From Brevibacterium siliguriense (GTDB lineage Bacteria; Actinomycetota; Actinomycetes; Actinomycetales; Brevibacteriaceae): 64,000 bases of DNA. The translations under genes and the position numbers were made by a program. Under the pieces are notes generated by a model. The model had not been told where the DNA came from. It did not search any database and was given only the letters and a program-made list of their open reading frames with translations. The first letter of the stretch is position 1. Every line of letters begins with the position of its first letter. Positions 8,628-17,196 of the stretch are shown here, piece by piece. Location: NCBI RefSeq assembly GCF_900105315.1, contig NZ_LT629766.1, forward strand, positions 1,178,001 through 1,242,000. The letters are read 5' to 3'.

Positions 8628-10061
8628 GTGAGCGACAAAGAACCCACGACGACAATCGACCCCGGTGACGGACACCAGCCGGAGACCCTCAAGCGGGTCA
8701 TGGGTCCGAAGCTGCTGCTTCTCTTCATCGTCGGTGACATCCTCGGAACCGGCGTCTATGCACTGACCGGCAAAGTGGCAGGGCAGGTCGGCGGTGCCGG
8801 TTGGGCGCCGGTGATCCTCGCCTTCCTCATCGCGCTGATCACCGCATTCTCCTATATGGAGCTCGTGACGAAGTACCCGCAGGCCGCGGGTGCTGCGCTG
8901 TACACGCACAAGGCGTTCGGGGTCCACTTTGTGACGTTCCTCGTGGCCTTCGCCGTGCTCAGCTCCGGAATCACCTCGGCGTCGACGGCGTCGAACGTCT
9001 TCGCCGCGAACCTCGTGGCCGGCTTCGGCTGGGACGTATCCGGCACAGGGGTGATGTGGATCGCGCTGGCGTTCCTCACCCTCATCGCGCTCATCAACCT
9101 CCGCGGAGTCGGCGAGAGTGTGTGGTTCAACGTCGTCCTCACCCTCATCGAACTGAGCGGTCTGCTGCTGGTCATCGTCGTCGGATTCTTCGCGCTCGGT
9201 TCGGGCGATGCCGACTTCTCCCGTGTGATGATCTTCGAGACCGAAGGGGACAAGAGCGTCTTCCTTGCGGTCACCGGTGCCACTGCGCTCGCCTTCTTCT
9301 CCATGGTCGGGTTCGAGGATTCGGTCAACATGGTCGAAGAGACGAAGGACCCGCGCGTGTTCCCGAAGATCATGCTCTCGGGCCTGACGATCACCGGCAT
9401 CATCTACGTCCTCGTCTCCCTCGTCACCGTCGCGGCTGTGCCCATCGGTGTTCTCACCGAGAGCGAGACGCCGCTGCTCGAGGTCGTCCGCGAAGGCGCC
9501 CCGGGCCTGCCGATCGATACGATCTTCCCGTTCATGACGATGTTCGCGGTCGCGAACTCGGCGCTGATCAACATGCTCATGGCCAGCCGTCTGCTGTACG
9601 GAATGGCCAAGCAGAACGTGCTCCCGCCCGTGTTCGCGAAGGTCATGGCCGGCCGCCGGTCGCCGTGGGTGTCGATCATCTTCACGACCCTGATCGCCTT
9701 CGCGCTCATCTTCTTCGTGACCACGATCCTGCCCGAGACGGTGACTGCGTCCCTCGGAGGCACCACCTCGCTGCTGCTGTTGGCCGTGTTCGCGGTCGTC
9801 AACGTCGCCGTGCTCATCCTGCGCAAGGACAAGTCCGGCAACGCCGAACACTTCAAGGCTCCGACGATCCTGCCGTGGATCGGCGTCATCACCTGCGTGT
9901 TCCTCGTCGGCCCATGGGCCCGTCTCGATGAGCTCATCCAGTACCAGATCGCAGCGGCGCTCGTCGGCATCGGCGTCGTCCTGTGGGCCGTGACCTGGTT
10001 CTGGAATCGTTCAACGAAGGGCACGAGCACCCGGTTCCGCAATCCCGAAGAGCTGACGTGA
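8628..10061 (+). CDS. APC family amino acid permease
   Basis: 477 residues from GTG 8628, chosen because GGAGG lies just upstream and the N-terminus then begins with the usual short hydrophilic tail. Twelve hydrophobic segments; the first carries the APC unwound-helix motif GDILGTGVYALTG, and SMVGFEDSVNMVEE in segment 6 is typical of the YfnA/CAT-like branch. It imports or exchanges amino acids at the cytoplasmic membrane. A universal stress protein follows about 245 bases downstream, an association often seen with APC permeases in actinobacteria. Confidence 0.92.
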   Translation: MSDKEPTTTIDPGDGHQPETLKRVMGPKLLLLFIVGDILGTGVYALTGKVAGQVGGAGWAPVILAFLIALITAFSYMELVTKYPQAAGAALYTHKAFGVHFVTFLVAFAVLSSGITSASTASNVFAANLVAGFGWDVSGTGVMWIALAFLTLIALINLRGVGESVWFNVVLTLIELSGLLLVIVVGFFALGSGDADFSRVMIFETEGDKSVFLAVTGATALAFFSMVGFEDSVNMVEETKDPRVFPKIMLSGLTITGIIYVLVSLVTVAAVPIGVLTESETPLLEVVREGAPGLPIDTIFPFMTMFAVANSALINMLMASRLLYGMAKQNVLPPVFAKVMAGRRSPWVSIIFTTLIAFALIFFVTTILPETVTASLGGTTSLLLLAVFAVVNVAVLILRKDKSGNAEHFKAPTILPWIGVITCVFLVGPWARLDELIQYQIAAALVGIGVVLWAVTWFWNRSTKGTSTRFRNPEELT

Positions 10062-10212
10062 GCCCATTCCCTCGCCGAGGCGGGGCGCCGTCCCGCGGGG
10101 GCGCTTCCTCACCGATTCGGTCCGCCGACGAGTGCGGTCGGCCTCACCCCGAGGCGGCCCGGCGGTCCCACTCGGACGTGCACCGACGCAGCGGTGCGCT
10201 TCGGACCGCCCG

Positions 10213-10242
10213 CCGACCTATGTCGGTATCACTCGATATGCT
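10213..10242 (+). promoter_or_regulatory. Candidate promoter with inverted repeat for the universal stress gene
   Basis: TATGCT at 10237-10242 fits a -10 box. The perfect inverted repeat CCGAC-CTAT-GTCGG at 10213-10226 covers the -35 zone and could be an operator. The remaining leader is about 60 bases with GAAGG before the ATG. Confidence 0.35.
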
Positions 10243-10306
10243 GGGACGGTGGGTTCCGGACCTGCGCACTCGGATCCAAAACAGCTCAATCCAACGAAGG
10301 TGAAGA

Positions 10307-10702
10307 ATGACAGTACTCGTCGGTTACGTCAACAATCCCGCCGGACACGCTGCTCTCGATGCCGGCATCGCGCAGGCGAAGAAGGACGGCAAGGAACTCG
10401 TCGTCGTCAACGCATCACGGTCGGCGCAGCGCAGCGACTCCTACCGCCTCGGCGAGGGGGAGCTCAAATCGGTCAATAACTATCTGAGCAGGGCGGACGT
10501 CGAGTTCCGCGTGCTGACTCTGGGCAGCGAATACGACCCGGCCGAACAGATCCTCGACACCGCCGCCGAGGTGGGAGCCAAGCTGATCGTGCTCGGAACC
10601 CGGAAGCGCACCCCGGTCGGCAAGTTCCTCCTCGGGTCGACCATCCAGAAAGTCATCCTCGACGCCGAAGCTCCGGTGCTGTGCGTCAAAGCCGCGCACT
10701 GA
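10307..10702 (+). CDS. Universal stress protein (UspA family)
   Basis: 131 residues, the normal single-domain Usp length. The ATP-binding pattern G-x2-G-x9-G-S/T is approximated near the C-terminus (LGTRKRTPVGKFLLGSTIQK), and the strand VLVGYVNNPAGHAALDAGI opens the fold. It is a small cytoplasmic stress and metabolism modulator. A ribosome binding site (GAAGG) precedes the ATG. It follows the APC permease in the same direction but has its own promoter candidate. Confidence 0.92.
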   Translation: MTVLVGYVNNPAGHAALDAGIAQAKKDGKELVVVNASRSAQRSDSYRLGEGELKSVNNYLSRADVEFRVLTLGSEYDPAEQILDTAAEVGAKLIVLGTRKRTPVGKFLLGSTIQKVILDAEAPVLCVKAAH

Positions 10703-10907
10703 TGGTCTGACATGAGTGGCGTGGCCGCGTGCTGTCGGCGCGACGGCCGTGGCCTCGCACTGAGTGCGCGGTGGCAGTGGACGTGGCCCGTTGGAAACGG
10801 GTCACGCCGCGAACGCCTGACGCCTGTGCTTCTTTCGCCTTGGCGCGCGTGAGGACCCGCTCGCGGATAGGCTCGCTTCGCTATTGTGAGTCGGCTTTCT
10901 GCCTGCC

Positions 10908-11936
10908 TCAGCGGAGTCGTTCCATAACGAGATCGGCGTTGACATGCGCGCCAGCCATCACGCCGCTGGCGGTGCTGGCAACGACCATCGCCGATACGTC
11001 TGCGCTGTTGCCGACCGCCCAGACACCGGGCACATCGGTCTGCCCCGCCATCTGCGTGGGAATATAGGTGCCCATCCCGCTCGGGTGCGCAACGACCTCA
11101 CCGCCGAGCTGGGAGAACAGTTCAGCGTTTGCCCGCCCATACGCACCGACGGTGAGCGCATCGAAGCTCAGCGTGCTCGCTTCGTCCGCGGATTCGCCTG
11201 CCGCCAGCGAAACGACGGTTCCGGACTGGGTGCGGGCCACCTCGGTGACGGTGGAGTCGATGTACTCGATACCGAGCGTTTCGAGCATTGTCTCCTGCTC
11301 GGAATCAGGAGCCGGAGCGTTGTGGCGGATGAAGCTGATTCGGTCGCTGAGCTGGGAGAACAGCATCGCCTGGTGGTATGACATGGCCGTCGTGCCGATG
11401 ACTCCGATGCGCTGTCCGCGCACTTCGTACCCGTGGCAGTAGGGGCAGTGCAGGACGGTGTCGCCCCAGCCCTCGGACAGCCCCGGGATGTCCGGAAGTT
11501 CGTCGCTCAGACCTGTGGCGATGATGATGCGGCGGGCGCTGATTTCGACCCCCGCCGAGGTGGTCAGTTCGAATCGATGCCGCCGGGCCTCCTCGGTGCG
11601 GTTGGGTTCCGATTCGATTGTGCGCGCTTGTTGGACTGTCGCGTCGATGAAGGTGACGCCGTATTCCTCGGCCTCGGCGCGGCCCTTTGCAATGAGGTCC
11701 TGGGGTCTGATGCCTTCGTGGCCGAGAACGTTGTGCGCGTGCGCGCTCGCGGAATTGCGCAGCTGACCCGCGTCTATGACGACGACGGAACGCAGCGACC
11801 GCGCTAAGGCGATCGAGGCCGCGAGGCCACCCGTGCCACCGCCGATGACGGCGACATCGAAGGCGTTCTGCGCGGATTCAGGGTTCGAGGCAGGGGCGGA
11901 CGCTTGTGAGTTGTTGGGTGTGGTCGGGGTGGTCAT
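10908..11936 (-). CDS. Thioredoxin-reductase-like FAD/NAD(P)H oxidoreductase
   Basis: 342 residues. It has an N-terminal FAD Rossmann motif VIGGGTGGLAASIALAR, the redox-active dithiol CPYC in LHCPYCHGYEVRG, the NADPH-binding IGVIGTT and the C-terminal FAD-contact AVGNSADVSAMV. It belongs to the TrxB-like branch that reduces a disulfide partner via a CxxC; the natural partner is unknown. It is transcribed away from an XRE-cupin regulator across a 291-base region full of repeats, so that regulator probably controls it. The N-terminal 25 residues are a Thr/Ser/Asn/Ala-rich tail. Confidence 0.9.
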   Translation of the reverse strand: MTTPTTPNNSQASAPASNPESAQNAFDVAVIGGGTGGLAASIALARSLRSVVVIDAGQLRNSASAHAHNVLGHEGIRPQDLIAKGRAEAEEYGVTFIDATVQQARTIESEPNRTEEARRHRFELTTSAGVEISARRIIIATGLSDELPDIPGLSEGWGDTVLHCPYCHGYEVRGQRIGVIGTTAMSYHQAMLFSQLSDRISFIRHNAPAPDSEQETMLETLGIEYIDSTVTEVARTQSGTVVSLAAGESADEASTLSFDALTVGAYGRANAELFSQLGGEVVAHPSGMGTYIPTQMAGQTDVPGVWAVGNSADVSAMVVASTASGVMAGAHVNADLVMERLR

Positions 11937-12022
11937 GATTCTCCTTGGCGTGGACGGGTGTTTGGAGCGCGGATGATGCTGTCCTGGCTGGTTGGTGCTG
12001 GACTGGACCGATCCCCGCCGGT

Positions 12023-12132
12023 GGGTTTGGAACCTGGTATTGGTGAGTTCGGATCTCGGTTCTGTCGAGTTCGGAGCTCGGTGTTCGTGAGTTCGGAGCC
12101 TGGTGTTCGTAAGTTCGGAGCCCGGTTTCGGC
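12023..12132. repeat. Five tandem copies of a 22-bp repeat
   Basis: Imperfect copies lie head to tail at 12023-12044, 12045-12066, 12067-12088, 12089-12110 and 12111-12132; the shared core is GAGTTCGGAGCCTGGTG with few changes, and a sixth decayed copy may follow at 12133-12154. The period is about two helical turns and not a multiple of three. The array lies between the divergent oxidoreductase and XRE-regulator genes. Confidence 0.85.
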
Positions 12133-12159
12133 GTGCTCGGGATTCGGTGTCATTTCGAG

Positions 12160-12209
12160 TATGCTTCCTGTACGCGCGAAAGTGCAAACGCATTTGCAGA
12201 AACAGCAAA
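12160..12209 (+). promoter_or_regulatory. Promoter and GCAAA/TTTGC operator for the XRE-cupin regulator
   Basis: TATGCT at 12160-12165 fits a -10 box. Just downstream, GCAAA (12184-12188), TTTGC (12193-12197) and GCAAA (12205-12209) form two overlapping inverted repeats with spacers of 4 and 7 bases. XRE-cupin regulators often bind such palindromes near their own gene, so this is a good autoregulation candidate. Confidence 0.5.
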
Positions 12210-12227
12210 CTGTGTCATGCTGAGTGC

Positions 12228-12914
12228 ATGGGAGAGCCAAAGAAATCAGGTAAGCGGGCGACTCGCGGCGCGACGGACGAGCGGGGAACTCATGCGGCGG
12301 GCCGAATGTCGGAAATCCTCGCCGATGGGCCTGCTCCGGTCGAGGCGCAGGAAGCCATCCGGCAGTCGCTGGCCGGCGTCGGCGTGCGGCTGCGGGGGCT
12401 GCGGCAGGAGCAGAGCCGCACTCTCGACGAGGTGGCCGAGCTGGCCGGAATGTCGACGAGTACGCTGTCGCGCCTGGAGTCCGGAAAGCGCAAGCCGAGC
12501 CTGGAGCTGCTGCTGCCGCTTGCCGGGGTCTATGGACTTCCACTCGATGAGCTGGTGGGGACTCCGCCGATCGGGGACCCGCGCATTCATATCTCGCCGC
12601 AGAAGTTCCACGATCAGACCATCTTGCCTCTCAGCCGTGGAGCGATCGGAGTGCAGGCGTTCAAGCACATCGTCGATGGTCGGCAGACCCCGAAGCTCGG
12701 CGCGCTGAAGGCCCATCCGGGATTCGAATGGGTATATGTGATCCGTGGTCGACTCACTCTCATCCTCGGCGATCGGACGATGATCCTCAGCGCGGGTGAG
12801 GCTGCCGAGTTCGATACTCGAACTCCCCACTGGTTCGGTGGAGCCGACGATGACGGCGTCGAGTATCTCAGTCTCTTCGGTCCCGAGGGCCAGCGCGTTC
12901 ATATGAAGAGCTGA
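12228..12914 (+). CDS. XRE family regulator with C-terminal cupin domain
   Basis: 228 residues from the ATG at 12228; longer upstream reading exists but runs through the tandem repeats and operator, so I excluded it. An N-terminal tail of about 45 residues leads to the helix-turn-helix (VGVRLRGLRQEQSRTLDEVAELAGMSTSTLSRLESGKRKPS) and then a cupin_2 effector domain (HPGFEWVYVIRGRLTLILGD, TPHWFGG). Family members sense small molecules and repress adjacent metabolic or transport genes. The likely targets are itself and the divergent TrxB-like oxidoreductase. Confidence 0.9.
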   Translation: MGEPKKSGKRATRGATDERGTHAAGRMSEILADGPAPVEAQEAIRQSLAGVGVRLRGLRQEQSRTLDEVAELAGMSTSTLSRLESGKRKPSLELLLPLAGVYGLPLDELVGTPPIGDPRIHISPQKFHDQTILPLSRGAIGVQAFKHIVDGRQTPKLGALKAHPGFEWVYVIRGRLTLILGDRTMILSAGEAAEFDTRTPHWFGGADDDGVEYLSLFGPEGQRVHMKS

Positions 12915-13315
12915 AGGCCATCGCCGCTGCTTTCGCGTCAGTGGCGGGCCGTAGTGTGGCCTCCATCGACCGACCTGCCTGACGCTGGGCGGGCAGTCTT
13001 CCCGGAGTCGGGGTTTCGTTCCACGGTCGAGCTCCTGCGCGGGGTCGAGGCTCCGTTCCCCCGGGGGTGAGCCGCCGGTCCGTGTTGGCTGTCTTCCCTT
13101 GGCTGAGTCGATTGCCTGCCGTGAGCTGTTCTTCTTGACCGGACTGCCGCACGGCAACCGTGGAAGCAAGGCGGTGACCATTATAAATGGAAACAACTAG
13201 TACAGATTGGAAAAGATCTCAATCAAATAGTACAAAACTATGGTGTTTGTTCTAATGGTGAATTAGAATAGAGCCAAGCCGAACCCATCAACGATGATGA
13301 ACGGACACAGAGAAA
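12915..13315. other. 401-base gap, GC-rich then AT-rich
   Basis: No gene is supported here. The first 260 bases are ordinary GC-rich DNA without clear signals. From about 13178 to 13275 the base composition drops sharply to an AT-rich island containing TATAAA-like and TAGAAT-like boxes and the repeated TAGTACA motif, described separately. Confidence 0.7.
13198..13269 (+). promoter_or_regulatory. AT-rich promoter region of the DUF222/HNH gene
   Basis: TAGTACA occurs at 13198-13204 and 13228-13234, 30 bases apart, and TAGAAT at 13264-13269 fits a -10 box about 45 bases before the ATG. No convincing -35 box is seen. The island is unlike the rest of the window in composition. Confidence 0.45.
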
Positions 13316-15712
13316 ATGGCTCTCATCCCCGACCGAAGGCACGACGAACACAACAGTTCCGAGGCAGGAAAGACCTCGCAAGCACTACCGCCACCGTCCC
13401 CGTCAGGTTCCCCGCCGGTCAGCTCTCCACCGACCGGCTCTTTGTCGTCTGGCTCCCCGTCGACCGGCGCGACCTCAGCTGCTTCCTCTGCCCTGTCGGC
13501 CCCATCTGCCAAGGGCAAATCCGCCGAGCCCACCTATCGGGAGCTGCTCGCCGAGGCGGGGCTTGACCTCACCGGCCATCCCCTCGCCGATAGGTTCGAC
13601 GGGATTGCCGACAATCTGGCCGATGAGGAGGTGGCAGCCGATCAGGAGGCGGTTGAGCACGAAGCCCGCGACGAACACGGCGAAGACTCCGAAGATCGCG
13701 GCGATGCAGACGCTATTGGGGCCGACGCAGAAGTTTCTCCCCTGGCGGGCGGCGATGTCCGCACAGGTGCAGGGCTCTGGACGAGCAGGACGACGATGCC
13801 GGAGACCGAAGAAGAAGTTCAGGCATGCATCAAAGAGATCGAAGCACGCCAAAGCGCGTGGATGAACGCCAAGCGCGAAGAGCGAGAGGCCCAGCGAGCC
13901 GCAGAGCGCGAAGAATATCTGCGGAACAATCCGCAGGCCCGCGAAGAGGCCGAAGAGCTCGAACGCGAATCAGCAGAGTGGAATGCGCGCGTAAAGCAGT
14001 ACGAAGAGAGGAAGAAGGCGAATGAAGAAGCCGAACGCATCGCCGAGGCAGAACGCACTGAGCGACATAAGGCGCTGGCCGAAAGCTTTGACTCGGATTC
14101 CGATGCCCACCCACTGCTCAACGAGTACCGCTGGTCGGATCTCAAGCATATTGCCCCGGAGGTCACAGGCAGCATCGAGAGCCTGAAGCATCTGCTCAAT
14201 GAGCTCAACGATTTCGCTCGTCCGATGGGGCCCGATGACGCGGTGACACTTCTCGACGGACTTGAGGCCTTGAACCGTCTGCATGAGTCGCTTTCGATCG
14301 TGACACTGTCAGTTTTCGACCGTGTTGGTACGCCCCGTGACTATGGTGCGAAGACGACGAAGGCGCTCGTCCAACATCGACTCAACGTGTCGGGTCAGGA
14401 AGCCTGCCGCAGAACTCAGCTTGCCGAGTGCCTGGGGAGGCGGACCAGCATCAGCGGAGAGTCGATCGAAGCGAAATTCCCCATCCTGGCTGCTGCTTTG
14501 CGCGAAGGAACTCTGTCGTCGAATCAGGCGTCGACCATTTCCAAATGTCTGAACAGTCTGCCGCCGAACGTGTCGGAATACGACAAGATCGAGGCCGAGC
14601 GCCTGCTCGTCGAGAAAGCTCCGACCGTCCGCGTCTGCGATATCCACACGCTGTTTCAGGAGATCTTGGGGTGGATCGATCCCGACGGCCAGGAGCCGAA
14701 GGAAGCAGCTGATCGGGACGACTTCAACGTCAATCTGCGCCAAATGAAAGACGGTACTTGGACTCTCAAAGGATGTCTCGACGAGGAGACAGGAGGAATC
14801 CTCAACGGACTGCTGACCTCACGGATCAAAACCGATTCTCAGTCGGACGAGAACAGCTGTGCGAACGCAGCCGGCATCGGTGCAGCCCCAGCAGACGGCG
14901 TTCACACAGAAATTGATGCTCGTCCAAGTTCCGGAAACGACAGTGACAACGAGAACGAATTCGACCAGGAAGTCGTGGCCGCCTATACGGAAGTTCTGCG
15001 CGGCGACCGGTCGGACTGTCTCGACCCCTCGCTCGACTTCACTCAGCCCCAAGTTGGTGCAAATGGGGAGATCCCACAGGGAGCCGGCGTGAAACAGGAC
15101 GGAACCCTAATGGCCATGGCCTCTGAACAGCCGAGTGTCCGCCGCCGCATCTACGAGCGCTTCTCCAGCGTCATCGGCAGCATCGAGATGAACCGCATCA
15201 AGGCCGGAGCAGCCTACGCGCTGGTCGTCACAGCCAAAGCCGAAGACCTGGCGAACCAGACCGGCAAAGCCGTTACCGGAGCAGAAGCGCCGTTCCCGAT
15301 CGATTCCGCTGCTCTGGAAGGACTCAATGGTTCGCTCTTCTTCCATCTCATGAGTGAGAAAACGAAAACGATGGCGCTGGCGACTGAACGACGCTTGGCT
15401 ACTGAGAAGCAGCTGGCGATCCTCGCCGGCCGCGACCGGGGATGTACATTCCCCGGATGCGATACTCCTCCTGGATGGTGCGAAGCGCACCACATCGTCC
15501 CCTGGGCGGAAAACGGAAAGACCGACGTCAACAATCTCACCCTGGCCTGTTCAGCGCATCACCACCTGCTTGATTGCACTGATTGGGACTGCAGAATGCT
15601 CGTCGACGGCCGCCCCGCGTGGGTGCCGCCGGCGACCATCGACCCAGGGCAGGAACCGGTGCTCCACGCGCGGTTCATCGCACGCGAGATCGGGGAGACA
15701 CTTTTCGGCTGA
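13316..15712 (+). CDS. DUF222 and HNH nuclease domain protein (13E12-repeat family)
   Basis: 798 residues, long for the family (usually 400-600). An N-terminal Ser/Pro-rich disordered part is followed by a Glu/Arg-rich coiled-coil stretch (about 165-260), then the DUF222 domain, and a C-terminal HNH motif: CTFPGCDTPPGWCEAHHIVPWA, then NLTLACSAHHHLLD. The two Cys pairs probably bind a structural zinc. These genes are multi-copy in many actinobacteria and their function is unknown. Composition is less GC-rich than its neighbours, and the AT island upstream suggests acquisition or unusual control. An inserted Ser/Asp/Asn-rich loop (about 510-560) interrupts DUF222. Confidence 0.88.
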   Translation: MALIPDRRHDEHNSSEAGKTSQALPPPSPSGSPPVSSPPTGSLSSGSPSTGATSAASSALSAPSAKGKSAEPTYRELLAEAGLDLTGHPLADRFDGIADNLADEEVAADQEAVEHEARDEHGEDSEDRGDADAIGADAEVSPLAGGDVRTGAGLWTSRTTMPETEEEVQACIKEIEARQSAWMNAKREEREAQRAAEREEYLRNNPQAREEAEELERESAEWNARVKQYEERKKANEEAERIAEAERTERHKALAESFDSDSDAHPLLNEYRWSDLKHIAPEVTGSIESLKHLLNELNDFARPMGPDDAVTLLDGLEALNRLHESLSIVTLSVFDRVGTPRDYGAKTTKALVQHRLNVSGQEACRRTQLAECLGRRTSISGESIEAKFPILAAALREGTLSSNQASTISKCLNSLPPNVSEYDKIEAERLLVEKAPTVRVCDIHTLFQEILGWIDPDGQEPKEAADRDDFNVNLRQMKDGTWTLKGCLDEETGGILNGLLTSRIKTDSQSDENSCANAAGIGAAPADGVHTEIDARPSSGNDSDNENEFDQEVVAAYTEVLRGDRSDCLDPSLDFTQPQVGANGEIPQGAGVKQDGTLMAMASEQPSVRRRIYERFSSVIGSIEMNRIKAGAAYALVVTAKAEDLANQTGKAVTGAEAPFPIDSAALEGLNGSLFFHLMSEKTKTMALATERRLATEKQLAILAGRDRGCTFPGCDTPPGWCEAHHIVPWAENGKTDVNNLTLACSAHHHLLDCTDWDCRMLVDGRPAWVPPATIDPGQEPVLHARFIAREIGETLFG

Positions 15713-15840
15713 TCGCCGGCCAGCGGCCGGCCACCGGCCCAGCCGCAGCTGAACTTCATTGCGCAACACAGTGCGCCTCACACGAAGTGCATCACACGAA
15801 CAGCACGGAATGTTCCGTTTGCACATGCTGTTGCCTCGGT

Positions 15841-16926
15841 ATGAAGCTTTCGATCCTCGACCTCGTCCCTGTCCGCACAGGACAGACTACAGCAGACTCC
15901 TTCGCCGCCTCGAAGCAGATCATCGATACTGCCGACAAGCTCGGATTCACCCGCTATTGGGTGGCCGAGCACCACAACATGCCCTCGATCGCCTCGACGA
16001 TGCCTGGGCCGGAGCTCATGCACCTCGGCCAGGGAACGCAGCAGATCCGCCTGGGTTCCGGGGGAGTCATGCTTCCCAACCACGCGCCGCTGGCAGTCGC
16101 CGAACTCTTCGCCCTCCTGTCGGCGGTCTATGGCGACCGCATCGATCTGGGAATCGGGCGCGCGCCGGGGACGGACCCGATCACCTCGGCAGCGATGCGG
16201 GGCCACCTCGGGGAGGGACGGATGGTCGACCGCGAAGGACGTGCCATTGATCCCGTTGAACAGTTCCCCCAGCACGTGATCGACACTCTCAGTCTCATGC
16301 GGCCTGAAGGGATGCGAGTTCCGCTCCACGGCGGGCGCGAACACGTGCTCAAAGCGACTCCCGCCGCGGCACCGGGAACGCAGCCCTTGCCTTGGCTGCT
16401 CGGATCATCCGGGTACTCGGCGCGGCTGGCGGCTGAACTCGGTATGCCCTATGTCTTTGCCAACCACTTCGCGTCCGGTGCCACCACCGGAATGAAGATC
16501 TACCGTGACAACTTCTCGCCGGGCGCCTACGGAGACAAACCGCAGACCTTCGTCACGGCCAACGTTGTCGTCGCCCCCACCGAGGAGCAGGCACAGCTGC
16601 GCTCGGAACCCTTCATGCTGCAGATGGCCCGAATGCGCACCGGCGGGCCGATGGAGAAACTGCACTTGGCCGGTGATGACGTCCGGTCGGTGATGACCGA
16701 CCAAGAGCGAATGGTCGGGGAAGAGCTCTCCGGCAACTGGATCATCGGTGACCCCAAATCCGCCGCCGCTCAGCTCGAAGGGCTAGCCGAACGGTTCGAC
16801 GTCGACGAGATCATGATCCAGCCGATCGCCGGCTCCATGGAAGGCGAGGACGTGCGCGAAGACCCGGGCCGGATCCAGACGATCGAGCTGCTTGCCGCCG
16901 AGTTCCTTGATGGAGCCAACGGCTGA
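15841..16926 (+). CDS. LLM class flavin-dependent oxidoreductase (luciferase-like monooxygenase)
   Basis: 361 residues from ATG 15841. The TIM-barrel of the bacterial-luciferase superfamily is clear from MKLSILDLVPVRTGQT, RYWVAEHHNMP, RLGSGGVMLPNHAPLAVAEL, and DRIDLGIGRAPGTDP. This is the single-chain 'alternative group' often annotated as MsnO8-like or YhbW-like, using FMNH2 supplied by a reductase to oxidise an unknown substrate. No partner reductase is adjacent. Upstream in-frame sequence belongs to the end of the HNH gene region and is not part of this protein. Confidence 0.92.
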   Translation: MKLSILDLVPVRTGQTTADSFAASKQIIDTADKLGFTRYWVAEHHNMPSIASTMPGPELMHLGQGTQQIRLGSGGVMLPNHAPLAVAELFALLSAVYGDRIDLGIGRAPGTDPITSAAMRGHLGEGRMVDREGRAIDPVEQFPQHVIDTLSLMRPEGMRVPLHGGREHVLKATPAAAPGTQPLPWLLGSSGYSARLAAELGMPYVFANHFASGATTGMKIYRDNFSPGAYGDKPQTFVTANVVVAPTEEQAQLRSEPFMLQMARMRTGGPMEKLHLAGDDVRSVMTDQERMVGEELSGNWIIGDPKSAAAQLEGLAERFDVDEIMIQPIAGSMEGEDVREDPGRIQTIELLAAEFLDGANG

Positions 16927-17022
16927 CTCGAGCTGTTTCGAAGTCTCAGCTCAGCATCGATTCGAGCAAGTGGGCTTCAATCCACGACCAGTCCGCGTTA
17001 TCCTGTCACAGTGTCATGAATG

Positions 17023-17050
17023 CTGACAGTCGTGTGACAGCCAGTAGAAT
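17023..17050 (+). promoter_or_regulatory. Promoter of the NlpC/P60 gene
   Basis: CTGACA at 17023-17028 and TAGAAT at 17045-17050 are separated by 16 bases, a good housekeeping-type promoter. Transcription would start near 17057, leaving a leader of about 140 bases. Confidence 0.6.
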
Positions 17051-17056
17051 CGACAC

Positions 17057-17196
17057 CGTGCAGAACCTCGTTGCTTGCGTGGTCACTCCTTTCGGAGTTG
17101 GCGAGCGGGAATCGAAATCTGTACGCCGAATGCGCTTGCGCACCTTCGGAGACTTCCCCCGCGCGGGCCTGCGGCCCGCAGACCGAAAGAGAAATA
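17057..17196 (+). promoter_or_regulatory. Structured 5' leader of the NlpC/P60 gene
   Basis: Three hairpins are evident: ACTCC-TTTC-GGAGT (17085-17098), TGCGC-TT-GCGCA (17131-17142) and GCGGGCC-TGC-GGCCCGC (17163-17179), the last just upstream of the ribosome binding site. Cell-wall hydrolase genes in actinobacteria are often under c-di-AMP (ydaO) riboswitch control, but I do not see the conserved ydaO core strings. It is best described as an unassigned candidate regulatory RNA. Confidence 0.4.

Noticed and set aside
12023..12132. Possible CRISPR array
   Set aside because: The 22-bp units are directly adjacent with no unique spacers, and no cas genes are near.
17057..17196. Firm call of a ydaO c-di-AMP riboswitch
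   Set aside because: Position and downstream gene fit, but the conserved core strings of that class are not visible, so only a structured leader is reported.
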